Shown in pieces: positions 7,532 through 16,639 of a stretch of DNA of 64,000 nucleotides (position 1 is its first letter; each line of letters opens with the position of its first letter). Origin of the DNA: SIAF01 sp046152955 (lineage in GTDB: Bacteria; Planctomycetota; Planctomycetia; Planctomycetales; Planctomycetaceae); assembly GCA_046152955.1 (NCBI GenBank), contig JBJXGA010000095.1, forward strand, positions 15,664 to 79,663, written 5' to 3'. Position numbers and translations under genes: made by a program. The notes under the pieces are model-generated. The model worked only from the letters and a program-made list of their open reading frames with translations. It did no database searches and was not told where the DNA came from.

Positions 7532-9259
7532 ATGACCGCGCGCCAGTCCCAGCCCCGTGAGAGTTCCTCCGGGGCTGGTCCGTTTGCGTCGTCGGGTCAC
7601 CAGCCGTCGGCGGACGACGGAGGCGTGTCTTGTCCTGACGACCTCACTGGTTCCCGACACCAGCCCACCCCTTCCCGTTTTTGGAATTGGTTCCAGGTGG
7701 GGTTGGTGTTTGTGGCGTTCGCCAGTTATGGAACTTGGCGGTCCCCCGTTCCGGGAGTCAATGAGCCGCATTTTCTGGGCAAGGCGCGGCATTTCTGGGA
7801 ACCCTCCTGGTGCGCCCGCGACTTGTTCCTGGAATCGTCAAACACCCATTGGGTGTTCTATGCCACACTGGGGTCGACCACGCCGGTCCTTTCGTTTCCC
7901 CAGGCGGCCTGGGTCGGGCGATTCCTGGTCTGGTGGTCACTGGCCATAAGCTGGGGAGCGCTGGCCAGACAGTCGGCAACGGGACGCTGGGGACCATCCC
8001 TGAGCGCGGCGATTTTCCTGGGGCTGTCGGCGGTCGGCAATTTCTCGGGGGAATGGCTGATCGGAGGGGTCGAGGCGAAGGGGTTCGCCTATGCCGCCGT
8101 GTTTCTGGCGCTGGCATTGGCGATGCAGCGCCGCCCGTATTGGGCCGCCGCCGCCTGCGGGATCGCAACCTCGTTTCACCCGGTGATTGGTGTGTGGACG
8201 ATCGTGGCGCTGGGAGGGGCGCTGCTTGCTCCCGCAGTCGCACGGCACTGGGTGCAGCGCCTGGGATCAGCCAACGCCGGCAGCGCCCCAGTTGCTGGCG
8301 AGCCTCCAGGGAGCGAATCACCCCGTCAAGTATCCGCCGGAACGATCGTCCGAGGTGTGGCGATTTGTCTGGTCTGCGCGCTGCCGGGACTGATTCCAGC
8401 CGTCAACGTCCTCCTCCTGGACGGGACAGCGCCCGAAGTGGTTCAGGAAGCAAACCGGCTGCAGGTATTCGAACGGTTGAAACATCACCTTGATCCAACG
8501 CAATTTCCCGCGCGGGCCTGGTGGTTATCAGGGGGTTTGGTCGTCGCCTGGCTGGCGCTGCTGTGGAGCGGGGCTGCCAGCAACAGCGTCTGGTTGTTCC
8601 AGCGGTTCGTGGCGGCAACGCTGCTCATCGCGGGAGCGGGGCTGGCGATTGGCTTCGGTCCGCGGTGGGCGGGGTTAATGAAATTCTATCCCTTCCGTCT
8701 GGCCGATCTCTTCGTGCCGATCGCCGTGTCGCTGTTGGCGGCTGACCTCTTGAGCCGCAGAACCCGTTTCGGACTGGCAGCTCATCCGGGTGGGGCTTGG
8801 GGGACATTGGTGCTCCGCAGTCTGGTTGTGCTGTGGATCGTGACCTGGATCGTGCGGAGCCCCCCTCCGGATCGGAGTCCGACGCGCTGGACGACGCGAC
8901 AGTTGTCTGACTGGGAGGATGTCTGCCGGTGGGTCTCTGAGAACACTCCCGCCGATGCGTTGTGCCTGACGCCGACGCAGCGGAATTACACGTTCAAGTG
9001 GTATGCCCAGCGCGCCGAGTACGTGATCTACAAGGATTGTCCGCAGGATGCGCGAAGCCTGGTGGAATGGGATCGGCGGATGGACGAAATTGCCGCCTGG
9101 CGCAAGCGTCACGCCCGGAGCGGCATCACCAGGACAGCGCTCGCCGAGCTGCGCCGGACAACCGGAGTGGAATTTGTCGTCGATTGGTATATCCAGAAAT
9201 ATCGCGTCCCTCCCCTCTACCGCAATCGCTCGTTCCGAGTCTATCCCACCCGGGAGTGA
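7532..9259 (+). CDS. Multi-pass membrane protein (possibly DUF6798-type)
   Basis: A 575-residue integral membrane protein. After a 45-residue polar N-terminus there are about ten hydrophobic segments, for example VGLVFVAFASYG, FLVWWSLAISWGAL, AYAAVFLALALAM and TLLIAGAGLAIGF. A soluble C-terminal domain of about 130 residues follows (LSDWEDVCRWVSENTPADALCLTPT and a closing GVEFVVDWYIQKY). This plan, with many helices followed by a domain that discusses a person-like ENTP motif, is shared by planctomycete proteins annotated DUF6798 and by GT-C-like membrane proteins. No catalytic acidic loop is convincing, so no reaction is assigned. Confidence 0.7.
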   Translation: MTARQSQPRESSSGAGPFASSGHQPSADDGGVSCPDDLTGSRHQPTPSRFWNWFQVGLVFVAFASYGTWRSPVPGVNEPHFLGKARHFWEPSWCARDLFLESSNTHWVFYATLGSTTPVLSFPQAAWVGRFLVWWSLAISWGALARQSATGRWGPSLSAAIFLGLSAVGNFSGEWLIGGVEAKGFAYAAVFLALALAMQRRPYWAAAACGIATSFHPVIGVWTIVALGGALLAPAVARHWVQRLGSANAGSAPVAGEPPGSESPRQVSAGTIVRGVAICLVCALPGLIPAVNVLLLDGTAPEVVQEANRLQVFERLKHHLDPTQFPARAWWLSGGLVVAWLALLWSGAASNSVWLFQRFVAATLLIAGAGLAIGFGPRWAGLMKFYPFRLADLFVPIAVSLLAADLLSRRTRFGLAAHPGGAWGTLVLRSLVVLWIVTWIVRSPPPDRSPTRWTTRQLSDWEDVCRWVSENTPADALCLTPTQRNYTFKWYAQRAEYVIYKDCPQDARSLVEWDRRMDEIAAWRKRHARSGITRTALAELRRTTGVEFVVDWYIQKYRVPPLYRNRSFRVYPTRE

Positions 9260-9285
9260 CTCTCCGGCATTGCGGCGGAGAGGAC

Positions 9286-10308
9286 TTAAGGGACGAACTG
9301 GTAGATCCCCTGATGAGACTGGGCGATCCGGCGCAAGATCTCTTCGCCCGCTCGGTCTCCCAGGCAGTAGGTGTGGATCACGACTCCCGCGGAATCCAAG
9401 CGCCGGATGTCTTCCGGAAGATCGTCGTCGAACTGGCCGTCGGTCAGCAGGTGAACCACGTCCGGTTTCATTCCAAATGCCTGTTGCAGCGCCTCGCGCG
9501 GATCGGTCCCGCCTCCCCCCGGGATTCTCGCAACCCATTCCAGGTACTTGCGCTTGTTCGGCACCGTCGCCGGTTGCAACGACTTGGCTGGCATCGGAAC
9601 CGCATGCGTATTGAAGAAAATGACGAAAAACTCGCTGCTGGCGGGCAAGCTCCCAATCGCGCGGACCAGCTCGATCTTCAGTCGTTCAAACCGGCTCCGC
9701 GCCTCGCTGTGCGGCTCCTTCATGCTTCCTGAGCAATCGAGCACGTAGACAAACCGCTTCCCTTCCGCCACGGTGTCAAAAAAGCGTTGCCCCCCCTCTC
9801 CCGATCCGCTCCCCCCTCCGGAGCCGCGACCCCCTCCTAAACCGGCGAGCTGACGCCCCAGGATCGATTGCGATAATTCGTCAGACGAGGGCCAGAGAGC
9901 TTCGTCCTCCCTTTCGGGAAGCGGATCGGAGGGCGCCAGAGCCACGGGAACCTCTGTGGCATCGGGGATAGACACCGGGCTGTTCCAATGGGCCAGTCCG
10001 GTCGAGCCTCCGGGAGAGGCGGTGAATTCCTGCGGAACAGCCGCGCGCTCCAGCGGTTCCTCGGGCGACTCGGCTTCCAATGCGGAGTCGATGGCAGGGG
10101 ACACCACTTCCTCCCGGCCCGGCAGAATCACCACCGCCAACACCAGGAACAGCGTAAGATGGATCGTCGCCGACAAGGCGAACGGGGATTTCCAACCAGT
10201 GCCCAGACCCCCACCGGAACCACCGGGACGGTGGCCTGAAATCCAACTCGATCGGAAGTTAACCCCCCCCGGTCGAATGCGGTGAAACAAACTGAACGAC
10301 TGCCGCAT
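9286..10308 (-). CDS. Membrane-anchored von Willebrand factor A domain protein
   Basis: About 340 residues. A single N-terminal membrane segment (ATIHLTLFLVLAVVIL, near residue 45) is followed by a Pro/Ser-rich linker, a Gly/Ser-rich stretch (near residues 180-195) and a C-terminal vWA domain. The metal-ion-dependent adhesion site DCSGSM lies after FVYVL, and GGGGTDPREALQ and HLLTDGQFDDDLP supply the remaining motifs. Such proteins scaffold protein complexes outside or at the membrane in a Mg-dependent manner. The frame is open upstream to 10533, but ATG 10308 lies just before the membrane segment and avoids overlap with the divergent DCC gene, so I use it; an ATG at 10359 is the alternative. 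Confidence 0.75.
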   Translation of the reverse strand: MRQSFSLFHRIRPGGVNFRSSWISGHRPGGSGGGLGTGWKSPFALSATIHLTLFLVLAVVILPGREEVVSPAIDSALEAESPEEPLERAAVPQEFTASPGGSTGLAHWNSPVSIPDATEVPVALAPSDPLPEREDEALWPSSDELSQSILGRQLAGLGGGRGSGGGSGSGEGGQRFFDTVAEGKRFVYVLDCSGSMKEPHSEARSRFERLKIELVRAIGSLPASSEFFVIFFNTHAVPMPAKSLQPATVPNKRKYLEWVARIPGGGGTDPREALQQAFGMKPDVVHLLTDGQFDDDLPEDIRRLDSAGVVIHTYCLGDRAGEEILRRIAQSHQGIYQFVP

Positions 10309-10522
10309 GGCCAAGTCCCGCCAAACGCAGTGGTAGCACACACCCGGATAGCCTACCATGCGGCCCTGTCGTTGGGCAACGCTGGTTGTGAGACCCAGGG
10401 CGGCGCCGTTGGCGGCTGCCGCCACAACCGATGGCCGCTCCCCGTCAATTGTGGCGCGACGCCGGGAAGAGAAACCCTGGTTCCTGGAATTGGATCGATG
10501 GCCCGGATGGCCGGTGAAATGC

Positions 10523-10963
10523 ATGCGCGACACCCCGCAGAAACCCAGTGAGAATTTGCACCCCGCGCCGGAAGGTCCGGTGATTTTCTTCGACGGCGTC
10601 TGTGGGCTGTGCGACCGGTGGGTCGATTTCGTCCTGAAGCGGGATGCTTCGGGGCAATTTCGATTCGCCCCCTTGCAGGGTGAATCCGCTCGCGAGTGGT
10701 TGAACCTTGCCGACGACCAGGCGCTCCGGTCGGTCGTCCTCGTAGAACCGCAGGGAACGTTCCGGAAATCGGCGGCCGTCGCACGGATTCTGATCCGACT
10801 CGGCGGACGGTGGGCTCTGTGCGGCCAGGCGCTGCGTCTGATCCCCCCGGTCCTGCGCGATTGGGGTTACGATTTCATCGCGGGACGCCGGTATAGGTGG
10901 TTCGGAAAGAAGGAGTCGTGTCGCCTGCCGAGCGCCGCCGAGCGCGACCGGTTTTTGGCCTGA
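10523..10963 (+). CDS. DCC family thiol-disulfide oxidoreductase-like protein (DUF393)
   Basis: A 146-residue protein of the DUF393/DCC family. The defining D-x2-C-x2-C motif is visible in FFDGVCGLCDRWVDF near residue 20, followed by FAPLQGESA and a C-terminal YDFIAGRRYRWFGK segment, both typical. The fold is thioredoxin-like and the Cys pair suggests thiol-disulfide chemistry, although the physiological substrate is unknown. The frame extends upstream to 10358; ATG 10523 is chosen because homology begins shortly after it. Confidence 0.8.
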   Translation: MRDTPQKPSENLHPAPEGPVIFFDGVCGLCDRWVDFVLKRDASGQFRFAPLQGESAREWLNLADDQALRSVVLVEPQGTFRKSAAVARILIRLGGRWALCGQALRLIPPVLRDWGYDFIAGRRYRWFGKKESCRLPSAAERDRFLA

Positions 10964-10996
10964 CGAGTCTACCGGCCCTGGTCCACGGGTGGCACG

Positions 10997-12604
10997 TTAG
11001 GGGGCGGCATCGACCGCAGCGCCGCGCGGGAGCAGCTTGTTCCAGGCATGCTCCGGCCGCGACAGAATCTCATCGATGATGGCATCGACCGCTTGAGCCT
11101 GCGACTCTTTTCCTTGCCGGACCGCCCTATCGGTCAGCTCGCGGGCCTGCGGAATCAGTTCCTTGTAAAACCGTTCTGCGACCTCAAACATCCCATGCCA
11201 GTGCGCGTAATCCGGCGCCATCATGGAGGCTCCATGCCGGGCGCGGCGTCCCTCGTGATGCCAGAGGTAAAACCAGGTCCATTCGATCTCTTCGTCAAAT
11301 TGCACCTTGGTCAACAATCCCTGTTGCTCCAGGGCGGCCATGATCGCCTGACCCGGCTTGCCGAATTTCTCGTTGTACAACACGACGAAATCGTCGTACT
11401 GCCGGTAGAAGCCATTGACGTAATCGTTCGTGTGACAATGCAGACACACCTGCTTCATGTTGTTGCGCTTCTGTTCAGCAGAGAATGTGGTCTGACGGCG
11501 GCGCTCCACGGGATCGACCGCAGTCACGATCTTTCCGTCGGCGTCGGTGTCCAGAACCTGGCTGACAGGTGGGCGGTTGGTCCAGGAAATTCGTTCTCCC
11601 GCAGTGTGGGTAACGCGGCCTCCATTTTTGCTGTGTCCCGACATGTGGCAGGTGGCGCAGGTCGGCGCCTGGGAATAGTCCTTTCCGAGCACCCACTGAT
11701 GCCCGTCGAGATTCATCTGCGACAAGAGATCGCGGTAGGCCACTCCGTGTTTTGATTCTTCGTAGATTTCCTTCTGGGGGTGATCGGGGCCCAGGTGACA
11801 TTTTCCGCAGTTTTCGGGCTGGCGAGCGCGACGGGGCGAAAAGTCGTGCCGACTGTGGCAGGCCGAACAGGAACCGCGGGATCCATCCAGATTCAATCGC
11901 CCAATCCCGGTATTGGGCCAGGAGGCGGCATGAAACAGCGGCTTCCCCTCGTCGTTGCGTTTCAAGCGGTCCAGGGCCGCGAGATTGGTGGGCTTGCCAT
12001 CGGAACCGGGAAGCAGGTCATCGACGGTGACCGGGTCGCCGGAGGTTGTTTCCAGGGCCACTTTGCTGCCGTGGCATTGCTGGCATCCCACCGCGGCGCT
12101 CGACATCCCGTTGACCTGCTCGACGTTGCGGCCGGGGGTGGGGGAATGCGGATTGAACGGGGTTCGCGCCCCTTCCACCGTTTCCGCCAGGAAGTTGTCG
12201 AGCGAAGCCAGAATGTTCCCGGCTTTGGCGTGATGGCTGGCCTGAAATTCCTGCGCCTCCCGCTCATGGCAGCGGGCGCAATCCCGTGGAGTCACCACCG
12301 TGGCGATGTGGACGTTGTAATGGTCGAAACCATCCACGTCTCCGCGTTCCGCCTGGTGGCATTCTACGCATCCCACCCCCTTCCGCGCATGCGTGCTCCC
12401 CTTCCAGTGGTCGATGATCCCTGGAGTTTTCTCGCCATGGCATTCCACGCAACTCCGCGAATTGGCGGGAATCGACAGATGCGCCCCCGCTTTACCGACT
12501 TCGGCCTGCTTGCGGAGCACCTCCATCCACTGCACAAAAATCAGCGATGCCAAAAACGTCATGCCGAGAATGGCGATGATCACCTGCTTCGTCTTGAGTG
12601 TCAT
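10997..12604 (-). CDS. Octaheme c-type cytochrome of the hydroxylamine oxidoreductase (HAO) family
   Basis: A 535-residue protein with one N-terminal membrane anchor (VIIAILGMTFLASLIFVQW) and eight CxxCH heme sites at residues 52-56, 79-83, 109-113, 174-178, 246-250, 266-270, 316-320 and 387-391. Spacing and the C-terminal helical segment (WTWFYLWHHEGRRARHG, then MMAPDYAHWHG) match the HAO/octaheme nitrite-reductase-like family. The Tyr at residue 466 in PDYAHWHG sits where I expect the Tyr that cross-links to the catalytic heme in true HAO. It is the last gene of a run with Rieske protein and cytochrome b and no cytochrome c1 or cytochrome f gene, so it probably takes electrons from, or gives them to, the quinol complex outside the membrane. 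ATG 12604 places the anchor at the start. Confidence 0.85.
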   Translation of the reverse strand: MTLKTKQVIIAILGMTFLASLIFVQWMEVLRKQAEVGKAGAHLSIPANSRSCVECHGEKTPGIIDHWKGSTHARKGVGCVECHQAERGDVDGFDHYNVHIATVVTPRDCARCHEREAQEFQASHHAKAGNILASLDNFLAETVEGARTPFNPHSPTPGRNVEQVNGMSSAAVGCQQCHGSKVALETTSGDPVTVDDLLPGSDGKPTNLAALDRLKRNDEGKPLFHAASWPNTGIGRLNLDGSRGSCSACHSRHDFSPRRARQPENCGKCHLGPDHPQKEIYEESKHGVAYRDLLSQMNLDGHQWVLGKDYSQAPTCATCHMSGHSKNGGRVTHTAGERISWTNRPPVSQVLDTDADGKIVTAVDPVERRRQTTFSAEQKRNNMKQVCLHCHTNDYVNGFYRQYDDFVVLYNEKFGKPGQAIMAALEQQGLLTKVQFDEEIEWTWFYLWHHEGRRARHGASMMAPDYAHWHGMFEVAERFYKELIPQARELTDRAVRQGKESQAQAVDAIIDEILSRPEHAWNKLLPRGAAVDAAP

Positions 12605-12685
12605 AATCCAACTTTTTGATTCAGAATTCTGGTGGTCGAAGACGACTTGCCAACGGACTTGAGTGGTGAACGCGCGCGGCGACAA

Positions 12686-13735
12686 TCAATGTTCCACCGC
12701 GGCCTCCCACACGGTCAGCCCCACGATCAGAGCCACGCCGACGATGCCGATCCAGACGCTCGCCTCCGCCCACCGGGCGCGGCGTTGAAACCAGGCGTCG
12801 ATGAATGGCCAGACGAACATCACGAACACGACGAGTCCCATGCTCAGCACGGCGGCGGTCCCTGAGAACAACTTCAGCCAGCGAAAGGTCGCATAAAAAA
12901 ACCACTCCGGTTTGATGACTTCGGGGGTCGTCAACGGATCGGCCCGTGGTCCCATGCCGGCCGGCAACACGGTGGCCAGCACACTCAATACAATCATCAG
13001 CACCAGCCCGATGATCAATTCGGTGCAAAGGTGATCGGGAAAGAACGGAAAGTGCCGGGGCTCTCCGGGGGCTTCGTCCTCGAATTGCAACTCCGAGACC
13101 CCCTGCATCCGCAGGATGCCAATATGGATGGCCAGAAGCAGGATCATCGTCACCGGCAAGACGGCCGCGTGCAAGATATAAAACCGCGGCAGCGTTTCGC
13201 TGTTGTACGTTTCTCCTGCGAGCAGCATCTGCTTGGCCAGTCCGCCGACGACGGGGACCATATCGCAAATATTGGCCGCCACCGTCGCTCCCCAATAACT
13301 CAATTGTTCGTACACCAGGCTGTAACCTGTGAAACCAATGACCAGCGTCGACAGCAGCAAACACATCCCGATCATCCAATTGATCTCGCGCGGTTTGCGG
13401 TAGGCACCGGTGAAGTACACCCGCATCTGATGCAAGACCACCGTCGCGACCATCATCGTGGCAGCCCACTTGTGCAGACTGCGAAAGTACCAACCGTAGG
13501 CCGCTTCGTGGGTGATGAACCGGACCGACTCGTAGGCGGTCGTCGCCGAGGGCTGGTAATAAAATGCCAGCAGGATACCCGTGGCGATCTGCACGACGAA
13601 CAAATAGGCGGGGGTTCCCCCCAAACAGAACCACCACCGCTTGAGGTGATGAGGAACCGGCTCGTCGAGTAACTCCAGAATCTGGTTTTCCGAGACGGGA
13701 ATCCGCTCCCGGAACCAGCGACGGATGACATTCAT
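12686..13735 (-). CDS. Cytochrome b subunit of a bc/b6-type quinol complex
   Basis: A 349-residue membrane protein with about eight helices. The four heme ligands are His88 and His102 in helix B and His189 and His204 in helix D; the 14-residue gap in the second pair is the cytochrome b6 pattern. The quinol-site motif is PEWF at 276-279 rather than PEWY, with the key Glu kept. Cys37 lies in FCLGG, matching the Cys of cytochrome b6 and Bacillus QcrB that carries an extra covalent heme. The length covers b6 plus part of subunit IV. It accepts electrons from (mena)quinol along with the Rieske protein encoded 66 bases upstream; the octaheme cytochrome gene follows 81 bases later. TCAGGA about 9 bases before the ATG is a fair ribosome-binding site. 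Confidence 0.92.
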   Translation of the reverse strand: MNVIRRWFRERIPVSENQILELLDEPVPHHLKRWWFCLGGTPAYLFVVQIATGILLAFYYQPSATTAYESVRFITHEAAYGWYFRSLHKWAATMMVATVVLHQMRVYFTGAYRKPREINWMIGMCLLLSTLVIGFTGYSLVYEQLSYWGATVAANICDMVPVVGGLAKQMLLAGETYNSETLPRFYILHAAVLPVTMILLLAIHIGILRMQGVSELQFEDEAPGEPRHFPFFPDHLCTELIIGLVLMIVLSVLATVLPAGMGPRADPLTTPEVIKPEWFFYATFRWLKLFSGTAAVLSMGLVVFVMFVWPFIDAWFQRRARWAEASVWIGIVGVALIVGLTVWEAAVEH

Positions 13736-13801
13736 GGGGTGATTTCCTGATCAATTGCATCAGACAGATGGCACGGGGGAAGCGTCTCCTGCCGCACCCC
13801 G

Positions 13802-14332
13802 TCAAGCGCTCAAGACCACCTCTATGAACAACAAGCCCCCTTCGACTTTCAGCGGGAATTTTGCCAGCCGCTGTCCCGCGTCGCGTGGCGGTCCCTTCGT
13901 GGCCATTCCCTGAGAATCGAACGCGCCGTTGTGGCAGGGACAAAAGAACCGGCGATTCTGCGACTCCCAATGGACCTGGCAGCCCAGATGCGGGCAGACG
14001 CTGGAGAGGGCAATGAAGTCATCGGCTGTCCCCTGGCTTTCCAGCCGCGTGACCGCTACTTTCCGTCCATCAGGCGCTTGGTAGGACACGGCGTCCCCCA
14101 CGCCGATCCGTGTCAATTCAGCGACAAACAACCAGCGCCGTTCGGGAGGGCGCGCCGGGTAGAGATAGCGTCCGGCCAGGGCACCCAGCATGCCATACCC
14201 TCCAGCCAGGCCGGCCACCATCGCTGAACTGGTGAGAGACGAAACAAACGTCCGACGGGTGGCTCCAGGGGGAGCGTCGGAAGAGGGAGGGGACGGGATC
14301 CCCTCGGGTCTTGTGGAATCTGATGTCTGCAT
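13802..14332 (-). CDS. Rieske [2Fe-2S] protein of the quinol complex
   Basis: A 176-residue protein. Twin arginines (ATRRTFVSSL, residue 25) precede a hydrophobic anchor, a Tat-type arrangement normal for Rieske subunits. Cluster ligands are Cys113 and His115 in CPHLGC and Cys131 and His134 in CPCHNG; Cys118 and Cys133 form the expected disulfide. It transfers one electron from quinol at the outer face of the membrane. It lies between a TPR protein (55 bases upstream) and cytochrome b (66 bases downstream), all on one strand. Confidence 0.93.
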   Translation of the reverse strand: MQTSDSTRPEGIPSPPSSDAPPGATRRTFVSSLTSSAMVAGLAGGYGMLGALAGRYLYPARPPERRWLFVAELTRIGVGDAVSYQAPDGRKVAVTRLESQGTADDFIALSSVCPHLGCQVHWESQNRRFFCPCHNGAFDSQGMATKGPPRDAGQRLAKFPLKVEGGLLFIEVVLSA

Positions 14333-14387
14333 GCGGACGCTAACCTATCTGCCAAGCCAACTGGCCTGGCATGAAACCTGATGAAAA

Positions 14388-15698
14388 CTACTGCGGACGT
14401 TCGCCCCCCCCCGCCTGCGCCGGGGAAATGGCCAACTCCTCCAGCGCGGCGATGGCGCCCGCATGGTCGGGTTGGAATTGCAGGACGCTCGTCAGCCACA
14501 TCACCCCTTCGCGGCGTGCCCCCAATTCCAATTGCATCTTCCCAATTTCAAATCGCGCCTCAGCGTCTTCCGGCTCATCGCCGACCTTCTCGACCAGTCG
14601 GGCGATTTTCCCCTTGGTGTCGCGAATCCGTTCCACTTCGCTGGCGATCCGTGCCGCCTCCCCCGCCTGATTGGCGCCGCGCAGCGCCGAAGCGAGCGCA
14701 TACAGCGTCTCCTGCTGGAATGGTTCCAGCGCATTGGCCTTCCGCAACAGCTCGACCGCCCGCTCGTAATTCCCCGCCTCCAACTCCAATTGTCCCAATT
14801 GCACCAGCGGCCGGGGGTGCTGGGAATGATCGGCCGTCAGCTTTTCCAGAAGCGTCCGCGCTGCGGCCCCCCGATCCAGGGTGACCAGGCACCGCGCGGC
14901 TCCGACCCGAGCCGCCAGCGTCTCCACCGTCCCGTCCGGCACTTTCTGAAACCAGCCCAGCGCTTCCTCGTACTTCTGCTGCGCCATCAGCGCTTCGCCC
15001 AGATTTTGAAGCGCTTCCGGGTGTTCCGGCGCCAGCCGAAGCGCCTTGCGACAAGCGTCTTCGACGCCGGTCCAATGGTCAAGATTCAGCTCAATTCGAG
15101 CCCGCAGCAGAAAGGGCATCGGATCGTCGGGAAAATCCTGTTCCCAAGCCTGAAGCACCACGGCAGCCCGCCCCAGTTGATAACTCGCCAGGTAGCCCGT
15201 GACGTAGGCTTCGCAAATTTCCGCGCCGTCACCCCGCTGACTGGTCAATAGTGCGGGGAGATGCGGCTCGGCGTCGCGCATCTGCCCGGCCTGCGCTTGC
15301 GCCAGCCATTGCTCGCGCTCCAGATCCTCGATCGGATAACCCAGTTCGTGCGCGCGCAAAAGATGCGTCCGCACATCGTCAAAGCGGTTTTGGTGCCGCG
15401 CCAGACGGGCCAGCAGAAATTGCGTCCTGCCGCTGTCGAAACTCACCCTTTGCGACCACTCCAGCCAGCGCTCCCCGGCGTCATAGTCGCGGTGGGCCAG
15501 AGCGCGGGCCGCCAGAGCGTTCGTCACCCCCCCGAGTCCCCCCAACAGCGCCCACCCGGTCAGGAGGAGGAGGCCGATGCCCAATCCTGCCAGACAGCGC
15601 CGGCGACGAGATGGTTTGGTCGCTTGGGCCGCTGCGCCGGGCGCCGGCGGTGGTGGTGCGGCGGTGGTGGAATTGATGGAGGAGCTCATGTCCCTCAT
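14388..15698 (-). CDS. Membrane-anchored TPR protein of the bc-complex operon
   Basis: A 436-residue protein. A Pro/Ala-rich N-terminus and basic KPSRRRR stretch precede one membrane helix (LAGLGIGLLLLTGWALLGGL, about residues 37-56). The remainder is helical repeats, with TPR signatures such as APEHPEALQNLGEALMAQQKY and LVQLGQLELEAGNYERAVELL. It probably serves as an outer-face scaffold or assembly factor. It is first in the run TPR, Rieske, cytochrome b, octaheme cytochrome, so a role in building that complex is likely but inferred. The frame is open far upstream without recognisable content; ATG 15698 has GAGAG upstream, and ATG 15689 is a close alternative. Confidence 0.75.
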   Translation of the reverse strand: MRDMSSSINSTTAAPPPPAPGAAAQATKPSRRRRCLAGLGIGLLLLTGWALLGGLGGVTNALAARALAHRDYDAGERWLEWSQRVSFDSGRTQFLLARLARHQNRFDDVRTHLLRAHELGYPIEDLEREQWLAQAQAGQMRDAEPHLPALLTSQRGDGAEICEAYVTGYLASYQLGRAAVVLQAWEQDFPDDPMPFLLRARIELNLDHWTGVEDACRKALRLAPEHPEALQNLGEALMAQQKYEEALGWFQKVPDGTVETLAARVGAARCLVTLDRGAAARTLLEKLTADHSQHPRPLVQLGQLELEAGNYERAVELLRKANALEPFQQETLYALASALRGANQAGEAARIASEVERIRDTKGKIARLVEKVGDEPEDAEARFEIGKMQLELGARREGVMWLTSVLQFQPDHAGAIAALEELAISPAQAGGGERPQ

Positions 15699-15748
15699 TG
15701 TGACACACTCTCCCGCACCGCGTAAAGCGTTCCGAAACCCCCCACCCC

Positions 15749-16558
15749 TCACCAGTGCATCACAAACCCGCCATCGACATTGATCGTCTGCCCGGTGACC
15801 TGCGCGGCGCGACACGAAGACAGAAACACCACCATGTCGGCGACGTCGGACGGTTGCTGCCAGCGCTGCAGCGGGACGACATGTCGCACCTTTTCGCCGG
15901 CCCAGTCCTCGTACGAGCGCTGCATCTCCGGCGGCTGCAGAGCGTTCCACGCCTGCCACACTCCACGATTGAGCGGCGTCTGCACCATGCCAGGGCAGAC
16001 GGTGTTGACCCGCACGCCCGACGGAGCCAAATCCTTGGCCAGACATTGAGCGAAATTGATGTTCGCGGCTTTGGAGGCACTGTAGGGAGGATCGGTCTGC
16101 GAGCCGATCTGCCCCGCCACGGAGGCGATAAAGACCATCGTCCCCGACCGGCGTTCGACCATGCCGGGCGCGACTGCGTGCGCCACCTGGACCATCCCCA
16201 GGATGTTGACCTCCAGCGTCTGGCGCCAGTCCTCCGGCTGCAGGTTCGTGAAGGGAAAGCCGAACTTGCCCGAGCCGATTGCCGCCGCATGCGCCAGGTG
16301 GTCGATCGCTCCCAGACGGCTGATCGACTGGTCGGTCGCCGACGCAACACTCCGTTCGTCCGTGATGTCAACCTGGACGCCCAGCGTCTGGACTCCGCCA
16401 GGAGAGGCCAGCTCTCCGGCGACATCAACCACCGAGGGATGCCGATCCCACAACGCGACGTGCGCGCCTTCGAGAACAAACCCCTGGGCGATCGCTTTCC
16501 CAATCCCGCTGGCGGCGCCGGTTACGACCGCCACATGCCGATCCAATTGAAGTCTCAT
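15749..16558 (-). CDS. Short-chain dehydrogenase/reductase (SDR), NAD(P)-dependent
   Basis: A 269-residue classical SDR. The cofactor motif TGAASGIG is near residue 14, an acidic residue (LWDRHPS) after beta-2 favours NAD, and the catalytic triad is visible as Ser in FIASVAG and Tyr/Lys in YSASKAA. The C-terminus has the usual ITGQTINVDGGFVMHW ending. Substrate class (sugar, acyl or polyol alcohol) cannot be told from the sequence. It precedes the TPR gene by 50 bases but I see no functional link to the respiratory genes. Confidence 0.88.
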   Translation of the reverse strand: MRLQLDRHVAVVTGAASGIGKAIAQGFVLEGAHVALWDRHPSVVDVAGELASPGGVQTLGVQVDITDERSVASATDQSISRLGAIDHLAHAAAIGSGKFGFPFTNLQPEDWRQTLEVNILGMVQVAHAVAPGMVERRSGTMVFIASVAGQIGSQTDPPYSASKAANINFAQCLAKDLAPSGVRVNTVCPGMVQTPLNRGVWQAWNALQPPEMQRSYEDWAGEKVRHVVPLQRWQQPSDVADMVVFLSSCRAAQVTGQTINVDGGFVMHW

Positions 16559-16639
16559 GCCGCCAATTCTGACGGACGGGGCGGGGATTCGTCAATCGCT
16601 CTGGTCCGGCACGGCTTCCCGGCTGGTCCTCAGCGTTGA

